A stretch of DNA of 64,000 nucleotides from Mesorhizobium sp. (GCA_004017535.1 SAJS01000015.1:103327-167326), one strand, 5' to 3'; positions 8,761-18,165 are shown, numbered from the stretch's first letter. The notes: generated by a model from the sequence alone, not told the origin. Program-made: numbers and translations.

Positions 8761-10086
8761 TTACTCTGCCGCCGCAAGCCTTCGCTCGGAAACACCTTCC
8801 GGCTTCGGGCCGCCATACGCCCAGTCGAGCAGCTTGATCGTGTGCACCACCGGCAGCTTGGCGGCGGACGCGATTTGCGTGATGCAACCGATATTGCCGG
8901 TGGCGACAATTTCGGCGCCGGTCGCCTCGATGTTTTTCACCTTGCGGTCGCGTAGCTTGGCTGAAATCTCCGGCTGTAGGATATTGTAGGTGCCGGCCGA
9001 GCCGCAGCACAAATGCCCTTCGCGCGGCTCGCGCACGACGAAGCCCGCCTTGGCGAGCAACTCCTTCGGCTGGCGCGTGATCTTCTGGCCGTGCTGCATC
9101 GAGCAGGCGGAATGGTATGCAACGACGGTGCCCGGTTTGCGCACCGGCTCGGGCAGGTCGAGCGCGGCGAGATATTCGGTGATGTCCTTGGCCAGCGACG
9201 ATACCCGCGCCGCCTTTTGCGTATAGGCCGGATCGAGGCGCAGCATGAAGCCGTAGTCCTTGATCGTGGTGCCGCAGCCCGACGCGGTAATGATGATGGC
9301 ATCGAGCCCGCCTTGGTCGATCGCGCGCGTCCAGGCGTCGATATTCCGTCTGGCCGAGGCAAGAGCCTGATCCTCGCGGCCCATGTGATGGACGAGCGCG
9401 CCGCAGCAGCCCTCGCCTTCGGGCACCACGACCTCGACGCCAAGCCTGGTCAGCAGCGAGATGGTAGTGTCGTTGATGGCGGGATCGAGCACCGACTGCG
9501 CGCAGCCGGTAAGGATGGCGACGCGGCCTCGCTTTGTGCCTTGCCCGGCATGCGTACCTGGTTTCCGCATCGGCGATGCCGGCGGGCTCGCGGACGGCAC
9601 GAGCTTCAGCATGGCGGCGACCGGCTTCAGACCCGGCAGTTTGTCGAACAGGCCGATGAAGGGCCGGCCGAACCCTGCCAGTTTCAGCGCGGCGCGGAAG
9701 CGGCTGGGATGAGGCAGCACGAAGGCCAGCGTGGCGCGTATCAGCCGGTCGAACAGCGGCCGCTTGTAGGTCTGCTCGATATGGGCGCGGGCGTGGTCGA
9801 CCAGATGCATGTAGTTCACGCCCGACGGACATGTCGTCATGCAGGCAAGGCAGGACAGACACCGGTCGATATGGGTGACGATCTCCTTATCCGCCGGGCG
9901 GCTGTTCTCCAGCATGTCCTTGATGAGGTAGATGCGGCCGCGCGGCGAATCGAGCTCGTTGCCAAGCGTCACATAGGTCGGACAGGTGGCGGTGCAGAAG
10001 CCGCAATGCACGCATTTGCGCAGGATCTTCTCCGATTCCGCGACATGCGGGTCGGCAAGCTGGGCAAGGGAGAAATTGGTCTGCAC
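8761..10086 (-). CDS. glcF: Glycolate oxidase iron-sulfur subunit
   Basis: Electron-transfer subunit of the GlcDEF glycolate dehydrogenase, which oxidises glycolate to glyoxylate at the membrane. The 441 residues contain two ferredoxin-type clusters near the N-terminus (CVHCGFCTATCPTY and CLSCLACMTTCPSGV) and two CCG domains later on (CCGALVHHMG and CCGSAGTYNI), as in E. coli GlcF. Start at MQTNFSLAQLADPHVAESEK. It is the last gene of the glcD-glcE-DUF4870-glcF run, 10 bases after the small membrane gene. Glyoxylate so formed could feed the glyoxylate shunt and aceA-related metabolism elsewhere in the window. Confidence 0.95.
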   Translation of the reverse strand: MQTNFSLAQLADPHVAESEKILRKCVHCGFCTATCPTYVTLGNELDSPRGRIYLIKDMLENSRPADKEIVTHIDRCLSCLACMTTCPSGVNYMHLVDHARAHIEQTYKRPLFDRLIRATLAFVLPHPSRFRAALKLAGFGRPFIGLFDKLPGLKPVAAMLKLVPSASPPASPMRKPGTHAGQGTKRGRVAILTGCAQSVLDPAINDTTISLLTRLGVEVVVPEGEGCCGALVHHMGREDQALASARRNIDAWTRAIDQGGLDAIIITASGCGTTIKDYGFMLRLDPAYTQKAARVSSLAKDITEYLAALDLPEPVRKPGTVVAYHSACSMQHGQKITRQPKELLAKAGFVVREPREGHLCCGSAGTYNILQPEISAKLRDRKVKNIEATGAEIVATGNIGCITQIASAAKLPVVHTIKLLDWAYGGPKPEGVSERRLAAAE

Positions 10087-10096
10087 GCAAAAATCC

Positions 10097-10486
10097 TTAC
10101 TGTCCCAGAAGCCAGCTCTGCGGGTTCCTGACGGGCTCGCCGCGCTGCAGCGCCTGGATGCCCAGAATGCAGCGGGCGATGAACCAGACGGCGACGGCCA
10201 ACATCAGCACGAAGCCGATCACAAGCATCATCAGGACCACCGAGATCAGCGCGTAGAGAACGCCGATCCAGAACGTCCTGATCAGGAACGTGTAGTGGCT
10301 TTCGACGAAGCCGCCGGCCTTGCCGCGGTTGATGTAGGCAAGCACGATGCCGACAATGCCGGTGATGCCGATGACGAAGCTGGCGAGGTAGAGAATGTAG
10401 ATGACCAGCGCGTTGGTCTGGCCCGGCTCCAGCCAGCGATCGGTCTGGCGTGGCGCGCTGCTCGGTCCTGGATCGGTATTGCTCAT
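10097..10486 (-). CDS. Small multi-pass membrane protein (DUF4870-like)
   Basis: 129-residue protein with a polar N-terminus (residues 1-23), then hydrophobic segments around 27-48 (ALVIYILYLASFVIGITGIV), 66-98 and 98-115, and a short cytosolic tail ending NPQSWLLGQ. The pattern matches the DUF4870/COG3671 group of small predicted membrane proteins, whose function is unknown. It is inserted between glcE and glcF: its ATG overlaps the glcE stop by four bases and glcF follows 10 bases later, so it is certainly co-transcribed. A role in anchoring or assembling the glycolate dehydrogenase is an inference from position only. Confidence 0.8.
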   Translation of the reverse strand: MSNTDPGPSSAPRQTDRWLEPGQTNALVIYILYLASFVIGITGIVGIVLAYINRGKAGGFVESHYTFLIRTFWIGVLYALISVVLMMLVIGFVLMLAVAVWFIARCILGIQALQRGEPVRNPQSWLLGQ

Positions 10487-11751
10487 GATGCTGCTCCCTC
10501 CGTTGATTGGACGAGAGTAGCAGAGCCGGCGCCCGGCGCCATGCGGCCGGGGTTGAGGATATTCTTCGGGTCGAATTCGGCCTTGAGCCGCGCCGAGAGC
10601 GCCGCCAGATGCGGCGGCGGCGGCTCGAACACCGGCAGCGCCGCGCGATGCGGAGCAGAGGCGCGCACCAGTGTCGCGTGGCCGCCGCCATGCTTGCGGA
10701 TCAGCCCGCGCAAGAGGTCGGCCTCCGGATCATCCTCGCGCATCGACAGCCACACCAGGCCGCCCTGCCAATCGTAGAACGCATCGACCGCCGCCTGCAT
10801 GCGCAGCGCCATCACCATGTGATGCGCCTCGGATGGCGCCATCGAGACGCGCCAGACCGGCCGCGTGCCGCTGTCTGCGAACGGCCGGCAATCACGGATG
10901 TCGCGCCAGATCGTCTTCGACGCCTCGCCGGCGATCTCTTCCAGCGGCCCTGCCTTGCCGAGCAGCTTCCGCAGCGCCTCGATACGATAGACGACCGAGG
11001 GGCCAAACCCCTCGACGCGCAGCAGCGTGGCGGCGTCGCTGCCGTGCTTGCCGCCGGCGACACGGGCCGCGATGCGCTCCGGCAGATGCGCCGCGCTCGA
11101 CACTTCGGCGCTGGAGCCCAGCGCCAGCGCCATGGCGGCGACCGCTGCCTCGTCGAGCAGGCCGCGGATGGCCAAAGTCACTTCCGTTTCGGCGGCCGGC
11201 AGCACCTTGAACGTGACATCGGTGAGCACGGCCAGCGTGCCCCAGCTGTTCGCCATCAGCTTGGAGAGATCGTAGCCGGTGACGTTCTTGACGACGCGCC
11301 CGCCCGACTTGAAGGCCTCGCCGCGGCCGGACACGGCGGCGACGCCAAGGATATGGTCGCGCGCGGCGCCTGCCTTGAGACGGCGCGGGCCGGACAGGTT
11401 CGAGGCCAGCACACCGCCGATGGTTCCGTTCTTGCCCCCTTGGCCTAGCTCGCCGCCGAGCAGCGGGCCGTAATCCATCGGCTCGAAGGCAAATTGCTGG
11501 CCGTTTTCCGCAAGCAGTTGTTCGATCTCGGCGAGCGGCGTGCCGGCCTTGGCCGACAGCACCAACTCGGCGGGCTCGTAGAGGGTTATGCCAGTGAGCT
11601 TGGACAGGTCGAGCGTGTGCTCGGTCTGCAGCGGACGACCGATGCCGCGCTTGGAGCCGTGGCCGAGGATTTCGAGGGGTGTTTCCTCGGCCGCTGCCCA
11701 TTGGATGGTGGGGAGGGTTTCGGCGGAAGAGGATGGGGTGAAGGTGGTCAT
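10483..11751 (-). CDS. glcE: Glycolate oxidase FAD-binding subunit
   Basis: Second flavin-type subunit of glycolate dehydrogenase. The 422-residue product starts [13 protein letters not shown]; a longer upstream start would translate part of the palindromic repeat and was rejected. The PCMH-type FAD-binding domain is visible at residues 40-190 ([39 protein letters not shown]). The C-terminal [12 protein letters not shown] is the usual end of this family. It lies between glcD, from which a family A repeat separates it, and the small membrane-protein gene it overlaps by four bases. Confidence 0.94.
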   Translation of the reverse strand: MTTFTPSSSAETLPTIQWAAAEETPLEILGHGSKRGIGRPLQTEHTLDLSKLTGITLYEPAELVLSAKAGTPLAEIEQLLAENGQQFAFEPMDYGPLLGGELGQGGKNGTIGGVLASNLSGPRRLKAGAARDHILGVAAVSGRGEAFKSGGRVVKNVTGYDLSKLMANSWGTLAVLTDVTFKVLPAAETEVTLAIRGLLDEAAVAAMALALGSSAEVSSAAHLPERIAARVAGGKHGSDAATLLRVEGFGPSVVYRIEALRKLLGKAGPLEEIAGEASKTIWRDIRDCRPFADSGTRPVWRVSMAPSEAHHMVMALRMQAAVDAFYDWQGGLVWLSMREDDPEADLLRGLIRKHGGGHATLVRASAPHRAALPVFEPPPPHLAALSARLKAEFDPKNILNPGRMAPGAGSATLVQSTEGAAS

Positions 11752-11792
11752 GGGTGCGCGACCATCCCAAATGAGGATATGTCGAGTTCCTT

Positions 11793-11955
11793 CACACCCC
11801 CCTCTGTCCTGCCGGACATCTCCCCCGCAAGGGGGGAGATCAGATGTCGCCTTGGCTTTCGCCAATCTGCAACGTCGCCAGAAAGGCGGGGCGCAGAAAC
11901 TGCCAATCTCCCCCCTTGCGGGGGAGATGTCCGGCAGGACAGAGGGGGGTGTTCA
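11793..11955. repeat. Rhizobial palindromic repeat, family A copy 2
   Basis: Inverted repeat with left arm CCCCCCTCTGTCCTGCCGGA and right arm TCCGGCAGGACAGAGGGGGG, plus inner arms rich in CTCCCC and GGGGAG. It belongs to the same family as 3209-3371 but its arms are longer and better conserved. It fills the gap between glcD and glcE and would fold in the polycistronic message. Confidence 0.9.
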
Positions 11956-11972
11956 AGCGCCAACATAGCCAC

Positions 11973-13469
11973 TCAAAACCTCGGAATATCCGGAAACGCC
12001 ACCTGCCCGCGATGCACATGCATCCTTCCCAGCTCCGCGCACCGGCGCAGCTGCGGAAACACTTTTCCCGGGTTGAGCAGGTGGTTGGGATCGAAGGCGC
12101 ATTTGACGCGCATCTGCTGGTCGAGGTCGATCTGGTTGAACATTGCCGGCATCAGGTCGCGCTTCTCGACGCCGACGCCGTGCTCGCCGGTCAGCACGCC
12201 GCCGACTTCGACGCAAAGCCGCAGTATGTCGGCGCCGAAGCTTTCGGCCTTGTCGAGCTCGCCCGGCACGTTGGCGTCGTAGAGGATCAGCGGGTGCAGG
12301 TTGCCGTCGCCGGCGTGGAAGACATTGGCGACGCCGAGGCCGTATTTCTCGGAGAGATCACGCATGCCGGCGAGCACGCGCGGCAGCTCCTTGCGCGGGA
12401 TAGTGCCGTCCATGCAGTAATAGTCGGGCGAGATGCGGCCGACCGCCGGAAACGCCGCCTTGCGCCCGGCCCAGAAGCTCAGCCGCTCCTGCTCCGACTG
12501 CGAGATGCGGCAGGTGGTCGAGCCGTTCCTATAGGCGATCGCCTCGACGAGGCCGATCAAATGGTCGACCTCGACGCTCGGTCCGTCCAACTCGACGATG
12601 AGCAGCGCCTCGACGTCGAGCGGATAGCCGGCATGGACGAAATCCTCCGCCGCATGAATCGCCGGGCGGTCCATCATCTCCATGCCGCCGGGGATGATGC
12701 CGGCGCCGATGATGTCGGCGACGCACTGGCCGCCCTGTTCGCTGGTTGGAAAGCCGATCAGCAGCGCGCGCGCCGTCTCCGGCTTCTTGAGGATGCGCAC
12801 GGTGACCTCGGTGACGACGCCGAGCAACCCTTCCGATCCTGTCATGACGCCGAGCAGGTCGTAGCCCTCCTGGTCGAGATGGCTGCCGCCGAGCCTGATC
12901 ACCTCACCATTCATCAGCACCATCTCGATGCCCAGCACATTGTTGGCGGTGAGACCGTATTTCAGGCAATGCACGCCGCCGGAATTCTCCGCGACGTTGC
13001 CGCCGATCGAGCAGGCGATCTGGGAGGATGGATCAGGGGCATAGTAGAAGCCCTCCTGCTCGACGGCGGTGGTGATGCCGAGATTGGTGACGCCCGGCTG
13101 GGCGACGACGGTGCGGTTGGGATAATCGATTTGAAGGATGCGGTTGAAGCGGCTCATCACCAGGAGCACTGCATCTTCCAACGGCAACGCGCCGCCGGAC
13201 AGCGAGGTGCCGGAACCGCGCGGCACGACGCGGATGTTGCGCTCGTTGCAGTATTTCAGAACCCGCGAGACCTGAGCCACCGTTTCCGGCAGCACGACGA
13301 CCAGCGGCAACTGCCGGTAGGCGGTCAGACCGTCACTTTCGAAGGCGCGCATTTCATTGGCCGCATCGACGACGCCCTCGCCCGGCACGATGATGCGCAT
13401 GTCGGCGACGATCTCAGCGCGCCGGCGCAGCGGCTCGGCATCTGGCTTGGGCATGGCTAGGCCGGACAT
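11973..13469 (-). CDS. glcD: Glycolate oxidase catalytic FAD subunit
   Basis: Catalytic subunit of glycolate dehydrogenase, FAD-linked oxidase family. The 498 residues show the FAD-binding PCMH domain (VVLPETVAQVSRVLKYC near 60, PRGSGTSLSGGALP near 85, ENSGGVHCLKYGLT near 160) and the C-terminal substrate domain ending with LTGEHGVGVEKRDLM and FDPNHLLNPGKVFP. Start at 13469, with MPKPDAEPLRRR five codons later as an alternative. It heads the glc gene run. A palindromic operator-like site TTGACTGGTCAA lies 13-24 bases before the ATG. Confidence 0.95.
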   Translation of the reverse strand: MSGLAMPKPDAEPLRRRAEIVADMRIIVPGEGVVDAANEMRAFESDGLTAYRQLPLVVVLPETVAQVSRVLKYCNERNIRVVPRGSGTSLSGGALPLEDAVLLVMSRFNRILQIDYPNRTVVAQPGVTNLGITTAVEQEGFYYAPDPSSQIACSIGGNVAENSGGVHCLKYGLTANNVLGIEMVLMNGEVIRLGGSHLDQEGYDLLGVMTGSEGLLGVVTEVTVRILKKPETARALLIGFPTSEQGGQCVADIIGAGIIPGGMEMMDRPAIHAAEDFVHAGYPLDVEALLIVELDGPSVEVDHLIGLVEAIAYRNGSTTCRISQSEQERLSFWAGRKAAFPAVGRISPDYYCMDGTIPRKELPRVLAGMRDLSEKYGLGVANVFHAGDGNLHPLILYDANVPGELDKAESFGADILRLCVEVGGVLTGEHGVGVEKRDLMPAMFNQIDLDQQMRVKCAFDPNHLLNPGKVFPQLRRCAELGRMHVHRGQVAFPDIPRF

Positions 13470-13481
13470 CGGTCATCTCGC

Positions 13482-13493
13482 TTGACTGGTCAA
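13482..13493. promoter_or_regulatory. Operator-like palindrome TTGACTGGTCAA upstream of glcD
   Basis: Perfect dyad TTGAC-TG-GTCAA directly ahead of glcD. The extended stretch ACTGGTCAAAATCTTTTACC (13485-13504) is closely similar to the complement of the region at 15071-15087 upstream of the FCD-type regulator (ACTGGTCAAATTATTTATCC in reverse orientation). FCD regulators of the FadR/LldR/GlcC type bind TGGTC-centred dyads, so this is a likely operator for the regulator at 15142. Confidence 0.5.
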
Positions 13494-13611
13494 AATCTTT
13501 TACCAGCATGATCGTCTTGTTGCAAACGCTGCTTTGGTTGCAGGCCGCAACGAGCGTGATGCCAAGCTTCCGCAGCGGCAATCTGCCGCTGGCGCTCTCC
13601 TCTTCGAGAGA

Positions 13612-14934
13612 TTACTCGCCCGGATGCTTCGCCGGCTCGGAATGCATCTTGCGCACCCGGCGCACGCCCCACCAGACCAGCAGGATGGCGACTGGGACGG
13701 AGGCGGCGGTGACGACTTCTGGCGCGAAGGCGTGACCGAAGATCGAGGCGCCCTTGGCGACATAGCCGATTAGGCCGACGACGTAGTATGACACAGCGGC
13801 CACGGACAGGCCTTCCACCGTTTGCTGCAGGCGCAGTTGCAGCCGGGCCCGGTTGTTCATCGACGCCAGCAGGTCGCGGTTCTGCTTCTCGACTTCGACG
13901 TCGACCCAGGTGCGCAGCAGCGTGGTGGCGCGGGTGAGTTTCCGCGACAAATTGGCCTGGCGCTCCTCGACCGAGCGGCAGGTGCGCATGGCCGGCGCCA
14001 TGCGCCGCTGCAGGAAGCCCGCCCAGGTATCAAAACCCTGCACCGGCTCTTCATCCAGCGCCTCCAGCCTTTCGGTGACGATGCCGTCATAGGCGCGGCT
14101 GGCGCCGAAGCGGTAGAGGCTGGATGCGGCGTCGGCCTCGAGTTCGGCGGCGAGCTCGGTGAGGTCGGCGAGCAGCGTCTGGCTGTCGCGTGTTTCGACG
14201 GCCTTCATTTCCAGCGTGGTCTGCGCGAGGCGGTCCTCGATGCGGCGGGCCCGGCCGGACAGCGTCAAGGCCAGAGGCAGGCCGAGCATGGCCAGCGTCC
14301 GATAGGTCTCGATGTCGATCAGCCGCTGCGACAGGGCGCCGGTGCTGGCCGGCGTCAAACCGCGATCGAGCACCAGGATACGGGTCAGGCCGTCGCCGTC
14401 CTGGCGGAAATCGGTGATGATGGCGGCAGCGCCGCGTTCGACCAGCGAGTAGCAGAGGCTTGTTGGGTCGAAGCCGGCGATCAGCCTTTCGCTCGCCTGC
14501 GTCCATTTGCGGATTTCGAGGCGGATGGCGGAGATCACCGTGCCTGGGGGCGAGAAGCCGTTACCGAAGGGCGAATCTTCCTGCCCCCGGCCATTCTCGG
14601 CCAGCGGCCCCTCCCACAGATAGGTCGAGAATTCCGTATGTCGCTCCCAACGCAACGAGCCCTTGCCCCATTTCATGGCGTGGTGGCGCGCGTTGCGCTC
14701 AGGCGCTGCGATTCCCAGCCGCCTCGAAAGCTCCGAGAGCACGGCATGGTCGACCGCGGCGCCGGCCTCGGTCATGAAGGAAAGCTGGATCAGCACGCGC
14801 GGCTTTTCAATCAGCGGGTGCGGACGGGCATGAACCTCGCCAATCGCGCCGGGCCGCCCCTCATGCGCCGGAAAACCCATGACGCTGCCTTGGGCGCGCG
14901 GCTGGAATTCGAGACTGGACATCTCGTCGGACAC
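13612..14934 (-). CDS. DUF3422 family membrane protein
   Basis: 440-residue member of DUF3422, a proteobacterial family of unknown function. The N-terminal half contains the conserved VHARPHPLIEKPRVLIQLSF and the LRWERHTEFSTYLWEGP stretch. The middle (about 230-380) is helical and charged. Two hydrophobic segments near the C-terminus (SVAAVSYYVVGLIGYVAKGA and TAASVPVAILLVWWGVRRVR) suggest membrane anchoring, ending in KMHSEPAKHPGE. The GTG at 14934 follows a GGGGGA ribosome binding site and gives MSDEMSSLEF; earlier starts would add unrelated residues. It lies between the glc genes and their probable regulator but on its own promoter, so a link to glycolate use is unproven. Confidence 0.82.
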   Translation of the reverse strand: MSDEMSSLEFQPRAQGSVMGFPAHEGRPGAIGEVHARPHPLIEKPRVLIQLSFMTEAGAAVDHAVLSELSRRLGIAAPERNARHHAMKWGKGSLRWERHTEFSTYLWEGPLAENGRGQEDSPFGNGFSPPGTVISAIRLEIRKWTQASERLIAGFDPTSLCYSLVERGAAAIITDFRQDGDGLTRILVLDRGLTPASTGALSQRLIDIETYRTLAMLGLPLALTLSGRARRIEDRLAQTTLEMKAVETRDSQTLLADLTELAAELEADAASSLYRFGASRAYDGIVTERLEALDEEPVQGFDTWAGFLQRRMAPAMRTCRSVEERQANLSRKLTRATTLLRTWVDVEVEKQNRDLLASMNNRARLQLRLQQTVEGLSVAAVSYYVVGLIGYVAKGASIFGHAFAPEVVTAASVPVAILLVWWGVRRVRKMHSEPAKHPGE

Positions 14935-15078
14935 GGCTGGTCCCCCTGTTTTCGACCCTTCGTGCAACCCGGTGGTCTTGCGGCAATCGGCGAGACGCGT
15001 AAACAGCAAATATTAGCATCCGGCGATGGCGGCGCGCGGCAGGCGATCCGACCGCATTGGGCGAATTGGATAAATAAT

Positions 15079-15090
15079 TTGACCAGTTGG
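15079..15090. promoter_or_regulatory. Operator-like TTGACCAGTTGG upstream of FCD regulator and DUF3422 gene
   Basis: Half-conserved dyad TTGAC-CA-GTTGG, 52 bases before the regulator start, in the divergent region between it and the DUF3422 gene. Read on the minus strand it gives ACTGGTCAAATTATTTATCC, matching the glcD upstream site in the nine bases ACTGGTCAA and loosely beyond. This suggests autoregulation and shared control of the glc genes. Confidence 0.45.
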
Positions 15091-15141
15091 CGACAGACGC
15101 TTTAATCTGGGCGACATCCGTTCAATATCCAGGCGTCTCCG

Positions 15142-15945
15142 TTGAGCGACATTTTCTCCAGGATCGAGCATTCGCGCACCGCCGACGAGGTGGTTCAGCA
15201 GATCGAGAGCCTGATCCTCGAAGGCGTGCTGCGCACCGGCGACCGGCTGCCCGGCGAACGCGAGCTGGCGCGCCAGTTCGACGTGTCGCGGCCGATCCTG
15301 CGCGACGCGCTGAAGGCGCTGGAAGGACGCGGACTGCTGACGACGCGCCCCGGCGGCGGCACGCATGTCGCCGACGTCATCGGCCAGCTCTTCACCAAGC
15401 CGGTGACGGACCTGATCTCCACGCACCGCAAGGCGGTGACCGACTATCTCGAGTACCGGCGCGAGATCGAGGCGGTGGCGGCCGAATATGCGGCGCGGCG
15501 GGCGACGCCGGAGGACCTTGCGCTGCTCGACCGCATCATGGCGCGCATGGACGAGGCGCACCGGACCGGCGATTTCGACGACGAGGCTGAGATCGACGTC
15601 GAGTTCCACCATGCCGTCTGCGAATGCGCGCACAACATCATCCTGCTGCATACGCTGCGCTCCTGCTACCGGCTGCTGTCGGAAGGCGTATTCCAGAACC
15701 GGCTTCTGGTGTTCGGCGTGCCCGGCGCGCGCGAGGCGCTGCTCGAACAGCACCGAGCGATCCACACCGCGATCAAGGCCGGCGATCCGATCGCGGCGCG
15801 CAAGGCGGCGATGGACCACATCACCTATGTCGAGCGCTCGATGGCGGAAGCCGAGCGCAGCGGCGACTGGCAGCGCGTCTCCCGGCTGCGGCTGAGACAG
15901 CGCTCCGATGCCGGCGATATCGAACCCACACGTAAACGCTCCTAA
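15142..15945 (+). CDS. FCD-type GntR regulator, probable lactate/glycolate regulator
   Basis: Transcription factor of the FadR/LldR/GlcC class. The 267 residues have an N-terminal winged helix-turn-helix (GDRLPGERELARQFDVSRPI near 30-55, then LKALEGRGLLTTRPGGGTHV) and a C-terminal FCD ligand domain with the metal-binding pattern (EIDVEFHHAVCECAHN near 155 and EQHRAIHTAIKAGDPIAARK near 210). Translation starts at a TTG codon, since no ATG fits the conserved N-terminus. It is followed 24 bases later by lldD and faces the DUF3422 gene and glc cluster, all consistent with control of 2-hydroxy-acid oxidation. Effector is probably L-lactate or glycolate; which one is not resolvable here. Confidence 0.88.
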   Translation: MSDIFSRIEHSRTADEVVQQIESLILEGVLRTGDRLPGERELARQFDVSRPILRDALKALEGRGLLTTRPGGGTHVADVIGQLFTKPVTDLISTHRKAVTDYLEYRREIEAVAAEYAARRATPEDLALLDRIMARMDEAHRTGDFDDEAEIDVEFHHAVCECAHNIILLHTLRSCYRLLSEGVFQNRLLVFGVPGAREALLEQHRAIHTAIKAGDPIAARKAAMDHITYVERSMAEAERSGDWQRVSRLRLRQRSDAGDIEPTRKRS

Positions 15946-15969
15946 GCACAGATTTAGCGGGGACCCATC

Positions 15970-17106
15970 ATGAGTGAAATCCTCACCATCGCCGATCTCA
16001 AGGATCTGGCACGCCGCAGGGTGCCGAAGATGTTCTTCGACTATGCAGATTCCGGCGCCTGGACGGAGAGCACCTACCGCGCCAACGAAGAGGACTTCGG
16101 CAAGATAAAATTCCGTCAGCGCGTGCTGGTCGACATGAGCAACCGCTCGCTGGAATCGACCATGATCGGCCAGAAGGTGGCGATGCCGGTGGCGCTCGCG
16201 CCGACCGGATTGACCGGCATGCAGCATGCCGACGGCGAGATGCTGGCGGCACAGGCGGCGGAAGCGTTCGGGGTGCCGTTCACGCTGTCCACGATGAGCA
16301 TCTGCTCGATCGAGGATGTCGCCTCGGTGACCAAGAAGCCGTTCTGGTTCCAGCTCTATGTGCTGCGCGACAAGGATTTCGTGCTCAACCTCATCGACCG
16401 CGCCAAGGCGGCAAAGTGTTCGGCGCTGGTACTGACGCTCGATCTGCAGATCCTGGGACAGCGTCACAAGGACGTGCGCAACGGGCTTTCGGCGCCGCCG
16501 AAGATGACGCTTGCCAACATCATCGACCTTGCGCTGAAGCCGCGCTGGTGCCTGGGCATCGCAGGAACCAAGCGCCGCACCTTCCGCAACATCGTCGGCC
16601 ACGCCAAGGGCGTGGGCGACGTCTCCTCACTATCGTCCTGGACGACGGAGCAGTTCGATCCGCACCTGTCGTGGAAGGACGTCGCCTGGATCAAGGAACG
16701 CTGGGGCGGCAAGCTGATCCTGAAGGGCATCCTCGACAAGGAAGACGCGCTGATGGCGGCCGAGACCGGCGCCGATGCGATCGTCGTCTCCAATCATGGC
16801 GGGCGGCAGCTCGACGGCGCTCCCTCCTCGATCTCGGTGCTGGAAGAGATTGCGGATGCGGTCGGCGACAGGATCGAAGTCCATATGGACGGCGGCATCC
16901 GCTCGGGTCAGGACGTGCTCAAGGCGCTCTGCCTCGGCGCCAAGGGTACCTATATCGGCAGGCCGTTCCTTTACGGCCTCGGCGCGATGGGCAAGGACGG
17001 CGTCACCAAGGCGCTCGAAATCATCCGCAAGGAAATGGATGTCACGATGGCGCTTTGCGGCAAGCGCCTCGTCGCCGACATGGGCAAGGACCAGCTCCGG
17101 CGCTAG
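15970..17106 (+). CDS. lldD: FMN-dependent L-lactate dehydrogenase
   Basis: Alpha-hydroxy-acid oxidising flavoenzyme that converts L-lactate to pyruvate and passes electrons to the respiratory chain. The 378 residues form the FMN TIM barrel with the conserved PVALAPTGLTGMQH near 73, FWFQLYVLRD near 125, and the active-site motif SNHGGRQLDGAPSS carrying catalytic His276. The phosphate-binding DGGIRSGQDVLKAL follows near 310. Relatives include LldD and glycolate or mandelate dehydrogenases; lactate is the best guess given length and the FCD regulator 24 bases upstream, with which it likely forms an operon. Confidence 0.92.
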   Translation: MSEILTIADLKDLARRRVPKMFFDYADSGAWTESTYRANEEDFGKIKFRQRVLVDMSNRSLESTMIGQKVAMPVALAPTGLTGMQHADGEMLAAQAAEAFGVPFTLSTMSICSIEDVASVTKKPFWFQLYVLRDKDFVLNLIDRAKAAKCSALVLTLDLQILGQRHKDVRNGLSAPPKMTLANIIDLALKPRWCLGIAGTKRRTFRNIVGHAKGVGDVSSLSSWTTEQFDPHLSWKDVAWIKERWGGKLILKGILDKEDALMAAETGADAIVVSNHGGRQLDGAPSSISVLEEIADAVGDRIEVHMDGGIRSGQDVLKALCLGAKGTYIGRPFLYGLGAMGKDGVTKALEIIRKEMDVTMALCGKRLVADMGKDQLRR

Positions 17107-17200
17107 GACGCAATAGCGTCAAGATCGCAGGATCGGTTGCGTCGCTAGGGCGTTGTTCATCGATCGGCACTAGGCTTGGCTCCAACTGTGCCTCGGGAAG

Positions 17201-17977
17201 ATGTTCACCTTGACCGGAACCGGTATCCACTATCTCGACGCGCGCGGGCCGGACGGCATGCGGCTTTACGCCATCGGCGACGTACATGGACGCCATGACC
17301 TGCTCGCCGCCATGCACCGGCGCATCGAAAGCCAACTGGAACATGCGCCCGCCTCCGACTGGCGCATCATCCATCTCGGCGACTATGTCGACCGCGGTCC
17401 GGATTCAAAGAGCGTCATCGACTTCCTGATCGAGGCGCGCAAGCGCGATCCGCGCAACATCATGCTCGCCGGCAACCACGATATCGGCATGCTCGAATTC
17501 CTGGCCGATGCCGAGCCGGACGGCCTGTTCATGAACTATGGCGGCGTGCAGACCGCGCAGTCCTATGGCGTGGACCTTGTCCGCGACGCCCATTGGTACG
17601 GCAAGGCGGAGGCCATCGCGCGAGGACACGCTACGCTGGTGAAAGCGGTGCCGCGCGGCCATGTCGATTTCCTGCAGTCGCTGACGTTTTCGGTCAGTTT
17701 CGGTGACTTCTTCTTCTGCCATGCCGGGATAAGGCCGGGCGTGCCGCTCGACCATCAGAACCAGCAGGACCTGATCTGGATCCGCGATGCCTTCCACGAT
17801 CACCCGGGACTTTTTTCCAAGGTGATCGTGCATGGGCACACGCCCGTCTCGGAGGCCGAAGTTAAAGCCAACCGCGTCAACGTCGACACGCTCGCCTGGA
17901 AATCGGGGATGCTGAGCGCGCTCGCCGTCAATGGCGGCGACAAGCGTATCGTGACCGTGCAGGGAACAGCTTCCTAG
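17201..17977 (+). CDS. PPP-family serine/threonine protein phosphatase
   Basis: Metallophosphoesterase of the bacterial PrpA/lambda-phosphatase type. The 258 residues show the complete metal-binding signature: GDVHGRHD near residue 26, GDYVDRGPDS near 62, GNHD near 92, and later histidines in HAGIRPG and VHGHTPV. Two starts are possible: the ATG at 17201 behind GGGAAG, used here, or the ATG at 17258 right before the conserved LYAIGDVHG. The second is nearer to the usual family N-terminus. It appears monocistronic, and its substrate is unknown. Confidence 0.88.
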   Translation: MFTLTGTGIHYLDARGPDGMRLYAIGDVHGRHDLLAAMHRRIESQLEHAPASDWRIIHLGDYVDRGPDSKSVIDFLIEARKRDPRNIMLAGNHDIGMLEFLADAEPDGLFMNYGGVQTAQSYGVDLVRDAHWYGKAEAIARGHATLVKAVPRGHVDFLQSLTFSVSFGDFFFCHAGIRPGVPLDHQNQQDLIWIRDAFHDHPGLFSKVIVHGHTPVSEAEVKANRVNVDTLAWKSGMLSALAVNGGDKRIVTVQGTAS

Positions 17978-18165
17978 GTGCCGTGAAGGGTCACCAAGCA
18001 AATGAAATCCGCCACCGGCCCGATAGAGCAAGCGCATTGCCGGGATCAGCTTCCCCGCGCCCAAGCGACACGCCGGCTTGAGATCGGGACACTGGCGGCG
18101 GATACTAAGCTGCCCTTTCCGCGTCTCCTGAACCATCATTCTCGGCATCGATTTGCACGGCAGTC

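Noticed and set aside
11844-13460. 538-codon plus-strand frame opposite glcD
   Set aside because: Starts in the palindromic repeat and runs fully antisense to glcD.
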